64,000 nucleotides of DNA, taken from NCBI RefSeq assembly GCF_041435435.1, contig NZ_CP108494.1, positions 2,886,501-2,950,500 on the forward strand. Direction: 5' to 3'. Origin of the DNA: Streptomyces sp. NBC_01241. GTDB lineage: Bacteria > Actinomycetota > Actinomycetes > Streptomycetales > Streptomycetaceae. Shown here piece by piece: positions 8,587 through 17,324 of this stretch (position 1 is its first letter; the number at the start of each line of letters is the position of its first letter). Below the pieces are notes generated by a model. That model saw nothing but the letters and a program-made list of their open reading frames with translations, searched no databases and had not been told where the DNA came from. Made by a program: the position numbers and the translations under genes.

Positions 8587-9464
8587 GCGGGTGCCTCCGT
8601 CCCGTACAGCGGGAGTCTGGGGTCCACCGGCTGGGTGGTCCAGGTGTCACGGATCCAGCTGTGGTCGGGGTGGTCGGTGATCAGCCACTCCCGCAGCTCC
8701 CCCGGGCCCGCCATCACGTTGAGGTAGTACAGGGTGCGGCCGGGGGAGGCGATGGACGGGCCGTGCCAGCCGTCGGGGATGAGGACCGCGTCGCCGCTGC
8801 GGACCTCGGCTAGGACGTCCGTACCGCCCGCCCGGGACGGCGACACCCGGTGGTAGCCGAGACCGTCGCCCGCCACCTCGAAGTAGTAGATCTCCTCCAG
8901 CACGGATTCGACGCCGGGGCGGTGCTCGTCGTGTTTGTGCGGCGGGTAGGACGACCAGTTGCCGCCGGGGGTGAGGACCTCGACGGCGATCAGCCGGTCG
9001 CACGCGAAGGTGTCGGCGGCGGCGAAGTTGTTGACCTGCCGGGAGCAGTTCCCGGATCCGCGCAGTTCGACGGGTACCTCCGGCGCGGGGCCGTAGCGAG
9101 CGGGGAGTCGTCGCTCGCACTTCGCTCCTGCCAGGGCGAAGCGGCCTCCTGCGCCGGAGGCGATCTGTGCATGGGCGTCACGCGGTACATAGGCGAAGTC
9201 GGATACCCCGCTGAACACGCTTTCCCGGCCCAGTAGTTCAAAGATCTCACCTGAGATGTGCACCGTACAGCCACCGGTCAACGGCAGAACGATCCACTCG
9301 CTCTCCCCAGTGACGAGTGTGTGAACTCCGCCCGGCTCCAGCTCCAGCACGCGCAGGCCCGACCGGTCCCATCCGGCGCGCTCCGGGCCGATGTCGAGGG
9401 CGTAGGGGCCGTGCGCCGTGGATCCCGCGCGGACGTGGTACCGCGGCTCTTCGTACGTCGTCAT
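8583..9464 (-). CDS. iolB: 5-deoxy-glucuronate isomerase
   Basis: A 293-residue cupin-fold isomerase converting 5-deoxy-glucuronate to 2-deoxy-5-keto-gluconate. It has the IolB features AGSTAHGPYALDIG near the start, VNNFAAADTFACDRLIAVEV and the metal-site stretch SSYPPHKHDEH, followed by EEIYYFEV and HGPSIASPG. ATG 9464 is preferred over ATG 9470 because AGGGG lies 6 bp before 9464 but abuts 9470. It lies 9 bp after the aldolase gene and overlaps iolD by ATGA, so it is cotranscribed. Confidence 0.94.
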   Translation of the reverse strand: MTTYEEPRYHVRAGSTAHGPYALDIGPERAGWDRSGLRVLELEPGGVHTLVTGESEWIVLPLTGGCTVHISGEIFELLGRESVFSGVSDFAYVPRDAHAQIASGAGGRFALAGAKCERRLPARYGPAPEVPVELRGSGNCSRQVNNFAAADTFACDRLIAVEVLTPGGNWSSYPPHKHDEHRPGVESVLEEIYYFEVAGDGLGYHRVSPSRAGGTDVLAEVRSGDAVLIPDGWHGPSIASPGRTLYYLNVMAGPGELREWLITDHPDHSWIRDTWTTQPVDPRLPLYGTEAPA

Positions 9465-9473
9465 ACCCATCCC

Positions 9474-10403
9474 CTACCCGATACCCGGCACCCGGTCCCC
9501 GCCCGTTCCTCTCGGCTCCAGCAGCGATACGGCCGTGTCGACGGCCGCGGCCACCTTCCCGTCGGCCGGGTAGAGCAGTGAACGCCCCACCACCAGGCCC
9601 TGGACCGTGGGCAGTCGCAGCGCCGTGCGCCACTTCTCGAACGCGCCGTCCAGGTCGTCGCCCACCTCGCCGCCCAGCAGCACGGCGGGCAGCGTCGAGG
9701 CCTCCATCACCCGGGCCATGTCGCCGGGGTGCTCGGTGACGGGCACCTTGAGCCAGGTGTACGCGGACGTCCCGGCCAGCCCCGAAGCGATGGCGATCGA
9801 GGTGGTGACCGCCTCCGCCCCGAGGTCGTTGCGGACGTGGCCGTCCATCCGGCGGCAGAGGAACGGCTCGACGAAGACCGGCAGCCGGTGCGCGGCCATG
9901 GCGTCGATGGCCCGGGCGGTTGCGTGCATGGTGTCGAGCGAGCCGGGGTCGTCGTAGTCGATGCGCAGGAGCAGCTTGCCCGCGTCGAAGCGGAGCCGGT
10001 CGAGGTCCTCGGGGCGGTGGCCGGTGAAGCGGTCGTCGAGTTCGAAGGCGGCGCCCGCGAGCCCGCCGCGGTTCATCGAGCCGATGACGACCTTGTTCTC
10101 CAACGCGCCGAGCAGCAGCAGGTCGTCGAGGATGTCGGCGGTGGCGAGGACGCCGTCGACGCCGGGGCGGGAGAGGGCGAGGCAGAGCCGTTCCAGGAGC
10201 TCGAAGCGGTTGGCCATGGCCAGTTCGCGGTCGCCGACGGCGAGGGAGCCGCGGGCCGGATGGTCCGCCGCGATGATCATCAGGCGTCCGCCGTCGCCGA
10301 CGAGGGGACGTCTGCGGCGGTGCGCGGCGGCCTCGGCGACGGCCTCGGGGTGGCGCATGCGCAGCTGGACGAGTTCGGAGACCGAGGAGGCCGGGGGCGT
10401 CAT
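9474..10403 (-). CDS. Class I-type aldolase of the iol cluster (Cgl0159-like)
   Basis: A 309-residue (beta/alpha)8 protein. The visible landmarks are AADHPARGSLAVGD, VLATADILDDLLLLGAL, KVVIGSMNRGGLAG, LLLRIDYDDPGSLDT, a lysine in YTWLKVPVT that could form a Schiff base, and the phosphate-site-like end VLLGGEVGDD...VVGRSLLYP. Actinobacterial iol clusters lacking a typical iolJ carry this family, so it probably cleaves 2-deoxy-5-keto-gluconate 6-phosphate to dihydroxyacetone phosphate and malonate semialdehyde. That substrate is inferred from context. The ATG overlaps the iolC stop (10400-10403). Confidence 0.82.
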   Translation of the reverse strand: MTPPASSVSELVQLRMRHPEAVAEAAAHRRRRPLVGDGGRLMIIAADHPARGSLAVGDRELAMANRFELLERLCLALSRPGVDGVLATADILDDLLLLGALENKVVIGSMNRGGLAGAAFELDDRFTGHRPEDLDRLRFDAGKLLLRIDYDDPGSLDTMHATARAIDAMAAHRLPVFVEPFLCRRMDGHVRNDLGAEAVTTSIAIASGLAGTSAYTWLKVPVTEHPGDMARVMEASTLPAVLLGGEVGDDLDGAFEKWRTALRLPTVQGLVVGRSLLYPADGKVAAAVDTAVSLLEPRGTGGDRVPGIG

Positions 10404-11398
10404 GGGGTGGCTCCGGTGGGGCGGGAGGTGACGGCGCCCGCGGTCAGGGCCGCTTCGACTTCGTACGGGAACGGCATGGCGGACGAGCAGGCGAGCCGGG
10501 AGGCGACGATCGCGCCGGCGGCGTTGGCGTACCGCATGACGCGTTCGGTCTCCCAGCCGGCGAGGAGCCCGTGGCAGAGCGCCCCGCCGAAGGCGTCCCC
10601 GGCGCCGAGGCCGTTGACCACCTCGACCGGCAGCGGCGGCACATCGGCCACCGTGCCGTCGCGGTGGACGGCGAGGACGCCCTTGGGGCCCTGTTTGACG
10701 ACGGCCAGTTCGACGCCCGCGGCGATCAGGGCACGGGCGGCCGCGTACGGTTCGCGCTCGCCGGTGGCGATCTCGCACTCGTCGAGGTTTCCGACGGCGA
10801 CGGTGGCGTGGGCGAGGGCCTCGCGGTAGCGGGCCGTGGGGGTGGGGCGGGACACGGATTCTTGCGTGGTGTCCCAGAACATCGGACGCCAGTCGAGGTC
10901 GAAGACGGTGATGCCCTTCCGGTCGCGGGCGCGGAGTGCGGCAAGGGTCGACGCGCGGCTCGGTTCGGCGCACAGCCCGGTGCCCGTCATCCAGAAGACC
11001 CGGGCGGAGCGGACCGCGTCGAGGTCCAGCTCCGACTCATGGATCTCCAGGTCGGGGGCCTTGGGCTGCCGGTAGAAGTAGAGCGGGAAGTCGTCGGGCG
11101 GGAAGATCTCGCAGAAGGTGACCGGCGTCGGATACGCGTCGACGGGCGTCACCCAGCGGTCGTCCACCCCGAACTCCCGCAACTGCTGGTGGAGATACTC
11201 CCCGAACGCGTCCCCGCCGGTACGGGTCACCACTGCGGCCCGCCGGCCGAGCCGGGCCGCCGCGACGGCGACATTGGTGGGTGAGCCCCCGAGGAACTTC
11301 CCGAAGGTGTCGACCCGGGCCAGTGGCCGACCGGTCTGCAAGGGGTAGAGATCCACACCGATCCGGCCCATGGTGATCACGTCGTACAGCTCAGGCAT
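10400..11398 (-). CDS. iolC: 5-dehydro-2-deoxygluconokinase
   Basis: A 332-residue PfkB-family sugar kinase that phosphorylates 2-deoxy-5-keto-gluconate with ATP. Motifs: MGRIGVDLYPLQ at the N-terminus, the first PfkB signature FLGGSPTNVAVAAARLG, DLDWRPMFW typical of IolC, and the ATP/anion-hole signature NGLGAGDAFGGALCHGL with the catalytic aspartate. It is the first gene of the minus-strand operon, behind the promoter at 11437-11465. Confidence 0.95.
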   Translation of the reverse strand: MPELYDVITMGRIGVDLYPLQTGRPLARVDTFGKFLGGSPTNVAVAAARLGRRAAVVTRTGGDAFGEYLHQQLREFGVDDRWVTPVDAYPTPVTFCEIFPPDDFPLYFYRQPKAPDLEIHESELDLDAVRSARVFWMTGTGLCAEPSRASTLAALRARDRKGITVFDLDWRPMFWDTTQESVSRPTPTARYREALAHATVAVGNLDECEIATGEREPYAAARALIAAGVELAVVKQGPKGVLAVHRDGTVADVPPLPVEVVNGLGAGDAFGGALCHGLLAGWETERVMRYANAAGAIVASRLACSSAMPFPYEVEAALTAGAVTSRPTGATP

Positions 11399-11436
11399 CT
11401 GCGTCCCTTCGACCGGCGACCGGGCGGCTGCCCCCA

Positions 11437-11465
11437 GGTCTAGCCCTCCCCCGCACCCCTGTCAA
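11437..11465 (-). promoter_or_regulatory. Promoter of the iolC operon
   Basis: On the minus strand, TTGACA (11460-11465), a 17-bp spacer and TAGACC (11437-11442): a near-consensus vegetative promoter. The -10 element lies 39 bp upstream of the iolC ATG. The palindrome at 11469-11490 abuts its -35 side. Confidence 0.7.
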
Positions 11466-11468
11466 CGC

Positions 11469-11490
11469 TTTGTCCGGACATACGGACGAA
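11469..11490. promoter_or_regulatory. Candidate iol operator palindrome
   Basis: TTTGTCCG-N6-CGGACGAA, a 22-bp inverted repeat with 7 of 8 positions matching, in the 131-bp gap between iolC and the divergent iolE-like gene. It lies where a regulator could govern both directions. No regulator gene is adjacent, so the binding protein (a GntR- or LacI-type IolR would be usual) is unidentified. Confidence 0.6.
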
Positions 11491-11529
11491 TCATTGACAC
11501 GGTTCCCCGGGGCCGGGAGGCTGGGCGGC

Positions 11530-12480
11530 ATGACCTCCTCCGCAGCGGCTCCGGCCCGTATCCGTATCGGTTCGGCACCCGACTCGTGGGGGGTGTGGTT
11601 CCCCGACGATCCGCGGCAAGTGCCCTGGCAGCGCTTCCTCGACGAGGTCTCCGCGGCGGGTTACGAGTGGATCGAGCTCGGTCCGTACGGTTACCTCCCG
11701 ACCGACCCGGCCCGTCTCACCGACGAGACCCGCCGCCGCGGACTCACGGTCTCGGCCGGGACCGTCTTCACCGGATTGCACCACGGCGCCGGCGTCTGGG
11801 ACCGGACCTGGGCGCATGTCGCCGATATCGCGGCACTCACCCGGGCGATGGGCGCCGGGCATCTGGTGGTCATCCCGTCGTTCTGGCGCGACGACAGGAC
11901 GGGCGAGCTCCTGGAGGACCGGGAGCTGACCGCGGAGCAGTGGCGCGACCTCACCACCCTGACGGAGCGGCTGGGCCGCGAGGTGCGGGACCGGTTCGGG
12001 CTGCGCATCGTCGTCCATCCGCACGCCGACACCCATATCGACAGCGAGGAGAACGTCGCCCGCTTCCTCGACGCCACCGATCCCGAGCTGGTCTCGCTCT
12101 GCCTCGACACCGGCCACTACGCCTACTGCGGCGGCGACAGCGTCAAGCTGATCGAGACGTACGGGGAACGGATCGGCTATCTGCACCTCAAGCAGGTCGA
12201 CCCGGAGATCCTGGCCCAAGTGGTGGCGGACGAGGTGCCGTTCGGGCCCGCCGTGGCGCGCGGCGTGATGTGCGAACCGCCGGGCGGGGTGCCCGCGCTG
12301 GAACCCGTGCTCGCCGCCGCCCGCGAGCTGGACGTCGATCTCTTCGCCATCGTCGAGCAGGACATGTACCCGTGCCCGCCCGACAAACCCCTCCCCATCG
12401 CCCGCCGCACCCGGGACTTCCTGCGCAGCTGCGGCGGCCCGCACCGGACCCCTGACACGCCGAGGCGCGCCGGGAAGTGA
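11530..12480 (+). CDS. Inosose dehydratase-like TIM-barrel protein
   Basis: A 316-residue xylose-isomerase-like (AP endonuclease 2 fold) protein. It shares IolE-like landmarks: GSAPDSWGVWF at the start, GYEWIELGPYGYLP, VHPHADTHI, LVSLCLDTGHYAYCGGD (metal-binding His/Asp) and the last ligand region FAIVEQDMYP. With the divergent iol operon, dehydration of scyllo-/2-keto-myo-inosose to the dione used by IolD is the best guess; an IolI/IolH-type isomerase is the alternative. ATG 11530 is chosen because GGGAGG precedes it and similarity starts there. A start at 11470 would place 20 codons inside the operator. Confidence 0.8.
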   Translation: MTSSAAAPARIRIGSAPDSWGVWFPDDPRQVPWQRFLDEVSAAGYEWIELGPYGYLPTDPARLTDETRRRGLTVSAGTVFTGLHHGAGVWDRTWAHVADIAALTRAMGAGHLVVIPSFWRDDRTGELLEDRELTAEQWRDLTTLTERLGREVRDRFGLRIVVHPHADTHIDSEENVARFLDATDPELVSLCLDTGHYAYCGGDSVKLIETYGERIGYLHLKQVDPEILAQVVADEVPFGPAVARGVMCEPPGGVPALEPVLAAARELDVDLFAIVEQDMYPCPPDKPLPIARRTRDFLRSCGGPHRTPDTPRRAGK

Positions 12481-12572
12481 CGTAGGGGCGGTACGCGGTG
12501 TTGTCCTCGACGAGAAGCCGGTGCGCGGCCCCGGCCGCGCACCCCACCACGCCGCACGAGGAGCAACTCACC

Positions 12573-12992
12573 ATGATCCGGAAGATGCTGTCGCCCCGCG
12601 GGACGGCCGGGGCCCTGGCCGCGGTCGCTCTGGCCGCCGCCCTCGCCGCCGGCCTGGGCGGCTCGGCCGCCTCGGCCGCCGACGACTACAACCCGCCGCC
12701 ACCGCCCGGCTCCAGCCCGGTCTGCGTCTTCTACGACGGCGACGGGCCGACCCTCTACGGCGAGCGGGGCGAGCGGGTCTCCCAGGTGCAGTGCATGCTG
12801 GCCAACCGCCACTATCTGCCGTGGTCCGCACTCGACGGAACGTTCGGACCGCAGACCCTCCTCGCCGTGCAGCGCTTCCAGGCGGACCACCCGCCGCTCA
12901 GGCCGGACGGCCTGGTCACCGCGGCGACCTGGTCGGCGCTCTGGCACGCGGGGCCGAGCCGCACGACCCCGCTCCCCTATCCGCCGGTGTGA
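12573..12992 (+). CDS. Secreted peptidoglycan-binding protein
   Basis: A 139-residue exported protein. A Sec signal ends near ASA-ADDY (about residue 39), followed by a proline-rich stretch (NPPPPPG). The rest is a single PG_binding_1 domain: VSQVQCMLANRHYL, DGTFGPQTLLAVQRFQ, DGLVTAATWSALW. Two cysteines (VCVFY and QCML) could form a disulfide. No catalytic domain is attached, so it probably binds cell-wall peptidoglycan without cutting it. ATG 12573 has GAGGAG 8 bp upstream. Confidence 0.82.
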   Translation: MIRKMLSPRGTAGALAAVALAAALAAGLGGSAASAADDYNPPPPPGSSPVCVFYDGDGPTLYGERGERVSQVQCMLANRHYLPWSALDGTFGPQTLLAVQRFQADHPPLRPDGLVTAATWSALWHAGPSRTTPLPYPPV

Positions 12993-13208
12993 CCACGGCG
13001 CACACCACCCTCTCCCCGGTCTCCCGTAACCACTTCGTCACACATGTCCGCGTTACGCGGCTCTTCCGTCACAGGCGCACGACAGCCCCTCCCCGGGGCT
13101 CACTCCCTCTCGTTGCACCGAGCGCAGGCTGAGTGATCGTCAACGTCCGTGCCGCGGCTCCCTCGACGGCCTTCCCGGCTGCCGCCGCGGTGCAGAGAGG
13201 TGACACTT

Positions 13209-13406
13209 ATGACGGACAGCAGACTCTGGTCCTACAAGGACATCGCGGCCCACATCCGGGTGCAGCCGGACACCGTCCGCTCGTACCGAAAGCACGGTCT
13301 CCTCCCGTCGCCGGACCATGTGGAGAACGGCAAGCCCTACTGGTACGCGGACACCATCCGCGCCTGGGTCGCCTCAAGACCCGGCAACCGAGGACGCAGG
13401 GACTGA
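13209..13406 (+). CDS. 65-residue MerR/Xis-type HTH protein
   Basis: A very small protein that is essentially one winged HTH: SYKDIAAHIRVQPDTVRSY (helix-turn-helix) and then KHGLLPSPDHVENGKPYWYA, the wing seen in MerR-like and excisionase-like proteins. No effector domain. An AGAGAGG ribosome site precedes ATG 13209. No integrase is next to it. The next 250 bp downstream carries striking direct and inverted repeats, which could be its own binding sites. Confidence 0.75.
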   Translation: MTDSRLWSYKDIAAHIRVQPDTVRSYRKHGLLPSPDHVENGKPYWYADTIRAWVASRPGNRGRRD

Positions 13407-13486
13407 CCCCCCCTGGCAAACACAGCCCCGTACAGCGAGCGCGCCCAGAAGCCCGCCCGCCGTACGGGGCCTCCTCTTCCGCCGGA

Positions 13487-13656
13487 TGTGCACCCTTCTG
13501 CTCGGCGAGGTGTGCACCCCTTCTGCGCAACGTGACACTTCCCCCTCCACCTGTCACGTTCACACCGCCCCCCCTGCCGCTGCCAACTAGCCCCGGCCAC
13601 TGCTCCCCCCTCCGCACAACGTGACACTCACCCCCACATCTGTCACGTTACGTAAC
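13487..13656. repeat. Paired direct and inverted repeats
   Basis: Two copies of TGTGCACCC(C)TTCTGC (13487-13501, 13511-13526) are followed by two copies of AACGTGACA-N14-TGTCACGTT (13529-13560, 13618-13649), each a perfect 9-bp inverted repeat with the same spacing, starting 89 bp apart. A further palindrome GTTACGTAAC (13647-13656) overlaps the last arm. The spacers differ in sequence, so selection appears to act on the arms. Nothing here codes for a recognisable protein. Confidence 0.8.
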
Positions 13657-13678
13657 ACCCCCTACGCGGAGCCGGGGC

Positions 13679-13763
13679 GAAACCGCCCGTTCGGGCACGG
13701 CTCCTGGACGGCGATCGCCGGTGGCGTCCCGCTCTCTTCTCCCGGAGGCCGAACGGGCGTTTC
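13679..13763. repeat. Long-armed inverted repeat
   Basis: GAAAC(C)GCCCGTTCGG at 13679-13694 pairs with CCGAACGGGCGTTTC at 13749-13763 except for one bulged base, enclosing a 54-bp GC-rich loop that can form smaller hairpins. It lies between the repeat region and the copper operator. It may terminate readthrough from upstream. From 13764 to 13890 I see nothing else. Confidence 0.55.
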
Positions 13764-13894
13764 CACCCCGCCGCGCCCGCGATCGCCACCTGCCCCGGCA
13801 TCGCCGTGCTGCACTCGCTCCGGGACTCGATGCCCGGCATCACGATCCGGCCGGCCGCCACCGACACCCGCCGGAACCACCGGTGCTCGCATTC

Positions 13895-13911
13895 ATACCC
13901 CCTAGGGGTAT
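13895..13911. promoter_or_regulatory. CsoR-type copper operator
   Basis: ATACCCC-CTA-GGGGTAT, the inverted-repeat form bound by the Cu(I)-sensing repressor CsoR in Streptomyces and mycobacteria. It lies 84 bp upstream of the copper chaperone gene. No csoR gene is in this window, so the repressor must be encoded elsewhere. Confidence 0.82.
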
Positions 13912-13994
13912 AGTCTGATAAGCATCGAGGGGCACCGGAGCTTCCGGGGCCCCTGCCGCCACATCCTTCTGCGCTCATCGAAGAGGAGAACACC

Positions 13995-14303
13995 ATGACC
14001 GCCGAGACCCAGCTCCCCCAGGCCACCGGCTCCTGCTGCTCGCCGAGTGGCTCCTGCCACGGAAGCACGGACAGCGGCGACGGGGCGGGCGCGGTGACCA
14101 CCGTCTACCAGGTGTCCGGCATGACCTGCGGCCACTGCGAAGGTGCCGTCTCCGAGGAGATCTCCGGCATCGAGGGCGTCACCTCGGTGAAGGCCGTCGC
14201 CTCCACCGGCCAGGTGACCGTCGTCTCCCGGACCCCGCTGGCGGAGGACGCGGTGCGCGCCGCGGTGGACGAGGCCGGTTACGAACTCGTCGGCCGGGCC
14301 TGA
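13995..14303 (+). CDS. copZ: Copper chaperone (HMA domain)
   Basis: A 102-residue CopZ-like protein. The C-terminal 67 residues form a heavy-metal-associated domain with the Cu(I) site [11 protein letters not shown] and a ferredoxin-like end ([11 protein letters not shown]). The N-terminus carries an extra Cys/His cluster ([12 protein letters not shown]), which may bind additional copper; many CopZ proteins lack it. It follows the CsoR operator and precedes the copper ATPase on the same strand by 130 bp, so copper should induce both. Confidence 0.9.
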   Translation: MTAETQLPQATGSCCSPSGSCHGSTDSGDGAGAVTTVYQVSGMTCGHCEGAVSEEISGIEGVTSVKAVASTGQVTVVSRTPLAEDAVRAAVDEAGYELVGRA

Positions 14304-14433
14304 ACACCATCGGGACCCACCCGCCACACCCGGCAACACCGCATCACCCGCATCACCCCCCTTTGCCGCCGGGCCGGACCGACCAGCAGATACTGGTGGG
14401 GTACGGCCCGGCAGGCGTTTCAGGAGTACGGAC

Positions 14434-16842
14434 ATGCACAGCGCGACAGAGGCCGAGAGCCCGGCGGCGGAGAGTTCACGGGCGGAACTCACGATCGGCG
14501 GGATGACCTGCGCCTCCTGCGCCGCCCGCGTCGAGAAGAAGCTCAACCGGATGGACGGCGTCACCGCCAGCGTGAATTACGCGACCGAGAAGGCCCGCGT
14601 CTCCTTCGGCCCGGGTACCGGTCTGGCGGACCTGATCGCCACGGTCGAGAAGACTGGTTACACGGCGCAGCCGGTACGCCGCCCCGATCCCACACCGCTC
14701 GGCGGGGCGCGGGTCGCGACCGCCACACCCGTGGCCACCGCCGAAGGCGCCCCCGAGGCCGCCGCCGGATCCGGACCCGGCACCGGGACCGAACCCGCCG
14801 AACCCCGGACCGACGACGGCAGCACCGAACCCGGGACCGACGACGGCGATCCCGCCGAGCGGCGCGCCGCCCTCGCGCTCGCCTCGCTGCGTCAGCGCCT
14901 GATCGTCTCGGCCGTCCTCGCCGTGCCCGTCATCGTGCTCGCGATGGTCCCGGCGCTCCAGTTCGACAACTGGCAGTGGCTCTCCCTCACCCTCGCCGCC
15001 CCCGTCGTGGTCTGGGGCGGGCTGCCCTTCCATCGCGCCACCTGGGCCAACCTCCGGCACGGCGCGGCCACCATGGACACCCTGGTCTCGGTCGGCACCC
15101 TCGCCGCCTTCGGCTGGTCCCTGTGGGCGCTGTTCTTCGGCGACGCGGGCATGACCGGGATGCGGCACGGCTTCGACTTCACCGTCTCGCGCGACGGGGC
15201 CTCCTCCACCATCTATCTGGAAGTCGCCGCCGGCGTCGTCACCTTCATCCTGCTGGGCCGCTACCTGGAGGCGAAGTCCAAGCGGAAGGCCGGTTCCGCC
15301 CTGCGGGCGCTGATGCACCTGGGCGCGAAGGACGTCACCGTCCTCAGGGGCGGCACGGAGGTACGCGTCCCCGTCGGCCGGCTCACCGTCGGCGACCGCT
15401 TCGTCGTCCGCCCCGGCGAGAAGATCGCCACGGACGGCACCGTCGTGGCGGGCGCGTCGGCCGTGGACGCCTCCATGCTCACCGGCGAGTCCGTCCCCGT
15501 CGATGTGGGCGTGGGCGACTTGGTCACCGGGGCCACCATGAACGCCTCCGGCCGGCTCGTCGTCGAGGCGACCCGGGTCGGGGCCGACACCCAGCTGGCC
15601 CGGATGGCGAAGCTCGTCGAGGAGGCGCAGAGCGGCAAGGCCGAGGTGCAGCGCCTCGCCGACCGGATCTCCGCGGTCTTCGTCCCCGTGGTGCTGGTGC
15701 TGGCGCTGGCCACCCTGGTCGGGTGGCTGCTGGTCACGGACGACGTGACGGCCGCGTTCACCGCCGCCGTCGCCGTGCTGATCATCGCCTGCCCCTGCGC
15801 CCTGGGCCTCGCCACCCCGACCGCCCTCATGGTCGGCACGGGACGCGGCGCCCAGCTCGGCATCCTGATCAAGGGCCCCGAAGTCCTGGAGACCACCCGC
15901 CGCGTCGACACGATCGTCCTCGACAAGACCGGCACGGTCACCACCGGCCGGATGACCCTGCTGGACGTACACACCGCGGACGGCACCGACGAGAACGACG
16001 TACTGCGCCTCGCGGGCGCCCTGGAACACTCCTCCGAACACCCCATCGCCCGCGCTGTCGCCGCCGGAGCCGCCGAACGCACCGGCGCCGCCCTGCCCAC
16101 CCCCGAGGACTTCACCAACGTCGCGGGCCTCGGCGTCCAGGGGACCGTCGAGGGCCACGCCGTCCTCGTCGGCCGTGAGCAGCTGCTCGCCGATGCCGGC
16201 ATCACCGTCCCCGAGGCCCTGTCCGACGCAGTGGCGGACGCGGCGGCCCGGGGCCGTACGGCAATCGCCGTCGCCTGGGACGGCGAGGCGCGCGGCGTCC
16301 TCGCCGTCGCCGACGCGGTCAAGGAGTCCAGCGCGGCCGCCGTCGCCGAACTGCGCGCGCTCGGCCTCCACCCCGTCCTGCTGACCGGCGACAACCGAGC
16401 CGTGGCGGAGGCCGTGGCCCACGCCGTCGGGATCGACGAGGTCCACGCCGAGGTCCTGCCCGAGGAGAAGGTCCACGTCATCGAGCGGCTCCGGGCCCGG
16501 GGGCACTCCGTCGCCATGGTCGGTGACGGGGTCAACGACGCGGCCGCCCTGGCCACCGCCGACCTCGGCCTGGCGATGGGAACCGGTACGGATACCGCGA
16601 TCGAGGCCGGCGATCTCACCCTCGTTCGTGGAGATCTCAAGGTGGCGGCTGATGCGATCAGGCTCTCCCGGCGCACCCTGACCACCATCAAGGGCAACCT
16701 CTTCTGGGCATTCGGCTATAACGTTGCTGCCCTACCCCTTGCGGCATTTGGCCTGCTCAACCCTATGATTGCCGGAGCGGCGATGGCGTTCTCATCGGTC
16801 TTCGTCGTGACGAACAGCCTGCGGTTGCGCTCCTTCACGTAA
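14434..16842 (+). CDS. copA: Copper-exporting P1B-type ATPase
   Basis: An 802-residue Cu+-exporting ATPase. Order: N-terminal HMA domain with [15 protein letters not shown]; a Gly/Glu/Pro-rich acidic linker (about residues 90-145); transmembrane helices; actuator loop with [10 protein letters not shown]; the ion-channel motif [14 protein letters not shown]; the phosphorylation site [16 protein letters not shown] (HP motif) in the nucleotide domain; and [13 protein letters not shown]. The final helices end in [17 protein letters not shown] 14434 has AGGAG 9 bp upstream. It exports the copper delivered by the chaperone encoded just upstream. Confidence 0.95.
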   Translation: MHSATEAESPAAESSRAELTIGGMTCASCAARVEKKLNRMDGVTASVNYATEKARVSFGPGTGLADLIATVEKTGYTAQPVRRPDPTPLGGARVATATPVATAEGAPEAAAGSGPGTGTEPAEPRTDDGSTEPGTDDGDPAERRAALALASLRQRLIVSAVLAVPVIVLAMVPALQFDNWQWLSLTLAAPVVVWGGLPFHRATWANLRHGAATMDTLVSVGTLAAFGWSLWALFFGDAGMTGMRHGFDFTVSRDGASSTIYLEVAAGVVTFILLGRYLEAKSKRKAGSALRALMHLGAKDVTVLRGGTEVRVPVGRLTVGDRFVVRPGEKIATDGTVVAGASAVDASMLTGESVPVDVGVGDLVTGATMNASGRLVVEATRVGADTQLARMAKLVEEAQSGKAEVQRLADRISAVFVPVVLVLALATLVGWLLVTDDVTAAFTAAVAVLIIACPCALGLATPTALMVGTGRGAQLGILIKGPEVLETTRRVDTIVLDKTGTVTTGRMTLLDVHTADGTDENDVLRLAGALEHSSEHPIARAVAAGAAERTGAALPTPEDFTNVAGLGVQGTVEGHAVLVGREQLLADAGITVPEALSDAVADAAARGRTAIAVAWDGEARGVLAVADAVKESSAAAVAELRALGLHPVLLTGDNRAVAEAVAHAVGIDEVHAEVLPEEKVHVIERLRARGHSVAMVGDGVNDAAALATADLGLAMGTGTDTAIEAGDLTLVRGDLKVAADAIRLSRRTLTTIKGNLFWAFGYNVAALPLAAFGLLNPMIAGAAMAFSSVFVVTNSLRLRSFT

Positions 16843-17232
16843 CATCCACAAAGAGATTTAGATCACACCGGTTTCAGGGTAACCATTCGGTGGGTTCGCG
16901 AGTCTAAGAGTGCGATGCCAAGGATGTCTTGGGGGACGTCCATCGAAGTGTCTTGGGGGACGCTTCGGGCAAGCGTTGGCCGGGGCACGTGCACCGGGGA
17001 GCTTTGAGCGGCCCTCCCGTGCGTACGTACCCCGGCAGACCGCACCGGAAGTGCAAGAGAAGAAGCGCGCAGCGTGCCCAGGAGCTTCGGCTCCCACAGA
17101 CGCCCGGCCGGATCCCGTGGGGGGAATCCGCTCCGGGACATGGGAAGCGCCTCGCTGTCGGCCCGTGGGGGGATCGATGGCGGGGCGCTTCTCGCTGCCC
17201 GCGCCCCTGGGGCCTTTCGTAGGGATGCAAAT
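16843..17232. other. Intergenic region with a tandem TGTCTTGGGGGACG motif
   Basis: A gene-free stretch between copA and the citrate synthase terminator. It starts A/T-rich (16843-16915), then carries TGTCTTGGGGGACG twice (16925-16938, 16949-16962; 24-bp period). Short open frames exist on both strands, but none has a credible ribosome site plus recognisable product. A leader, small RNA or remnant of a regulator gene is possible but unproven. Confidence 0.4.
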
Positions 17233-17277
17233 CGCCCCGGACACCGCGCTCTGTGCGAAAGCGCGGTACACGGGGCG
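17233..17277 (-). terminator. Terminator of citrate synthase
   Basis: CGCCCCG and ACCGCGCT arms pair with AGCGCGGT and CGGGGCG around CTGTGCGAA, with a small internal bulge. It lies 48 bp past the citA stop, in its direction. Confidence 0.75.
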
Positions 17278-17324
17278 AAGACAACCGGCCGGACGGCCGG
17301 GGTGGTACGGGGTGGGTTCGAGGC

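Noticed and set aside
5101..8727. A continuous plus-strand open frame of over 1,200 codons opposite mmsA and iolD
   Set aside because: It is the antisense shadow of two well-identified genes; composition is dominated by Gly/Arg/Val/Asp repeats typical of high-GC antisense frames, and no motif or ribosome site supports it.
13209..13406. Excisionase of a mobile element
   Set aside because: The fold would fit, but no integrase, att site or element boundary lies nearby, so only the HTH call is kept.
14476..16506. Long minus-strand frame opposite copA
   Set aside because: Gly/Asp/Val-rich antisense composition and no start context; the copA reading has every P-type ATPase motif.
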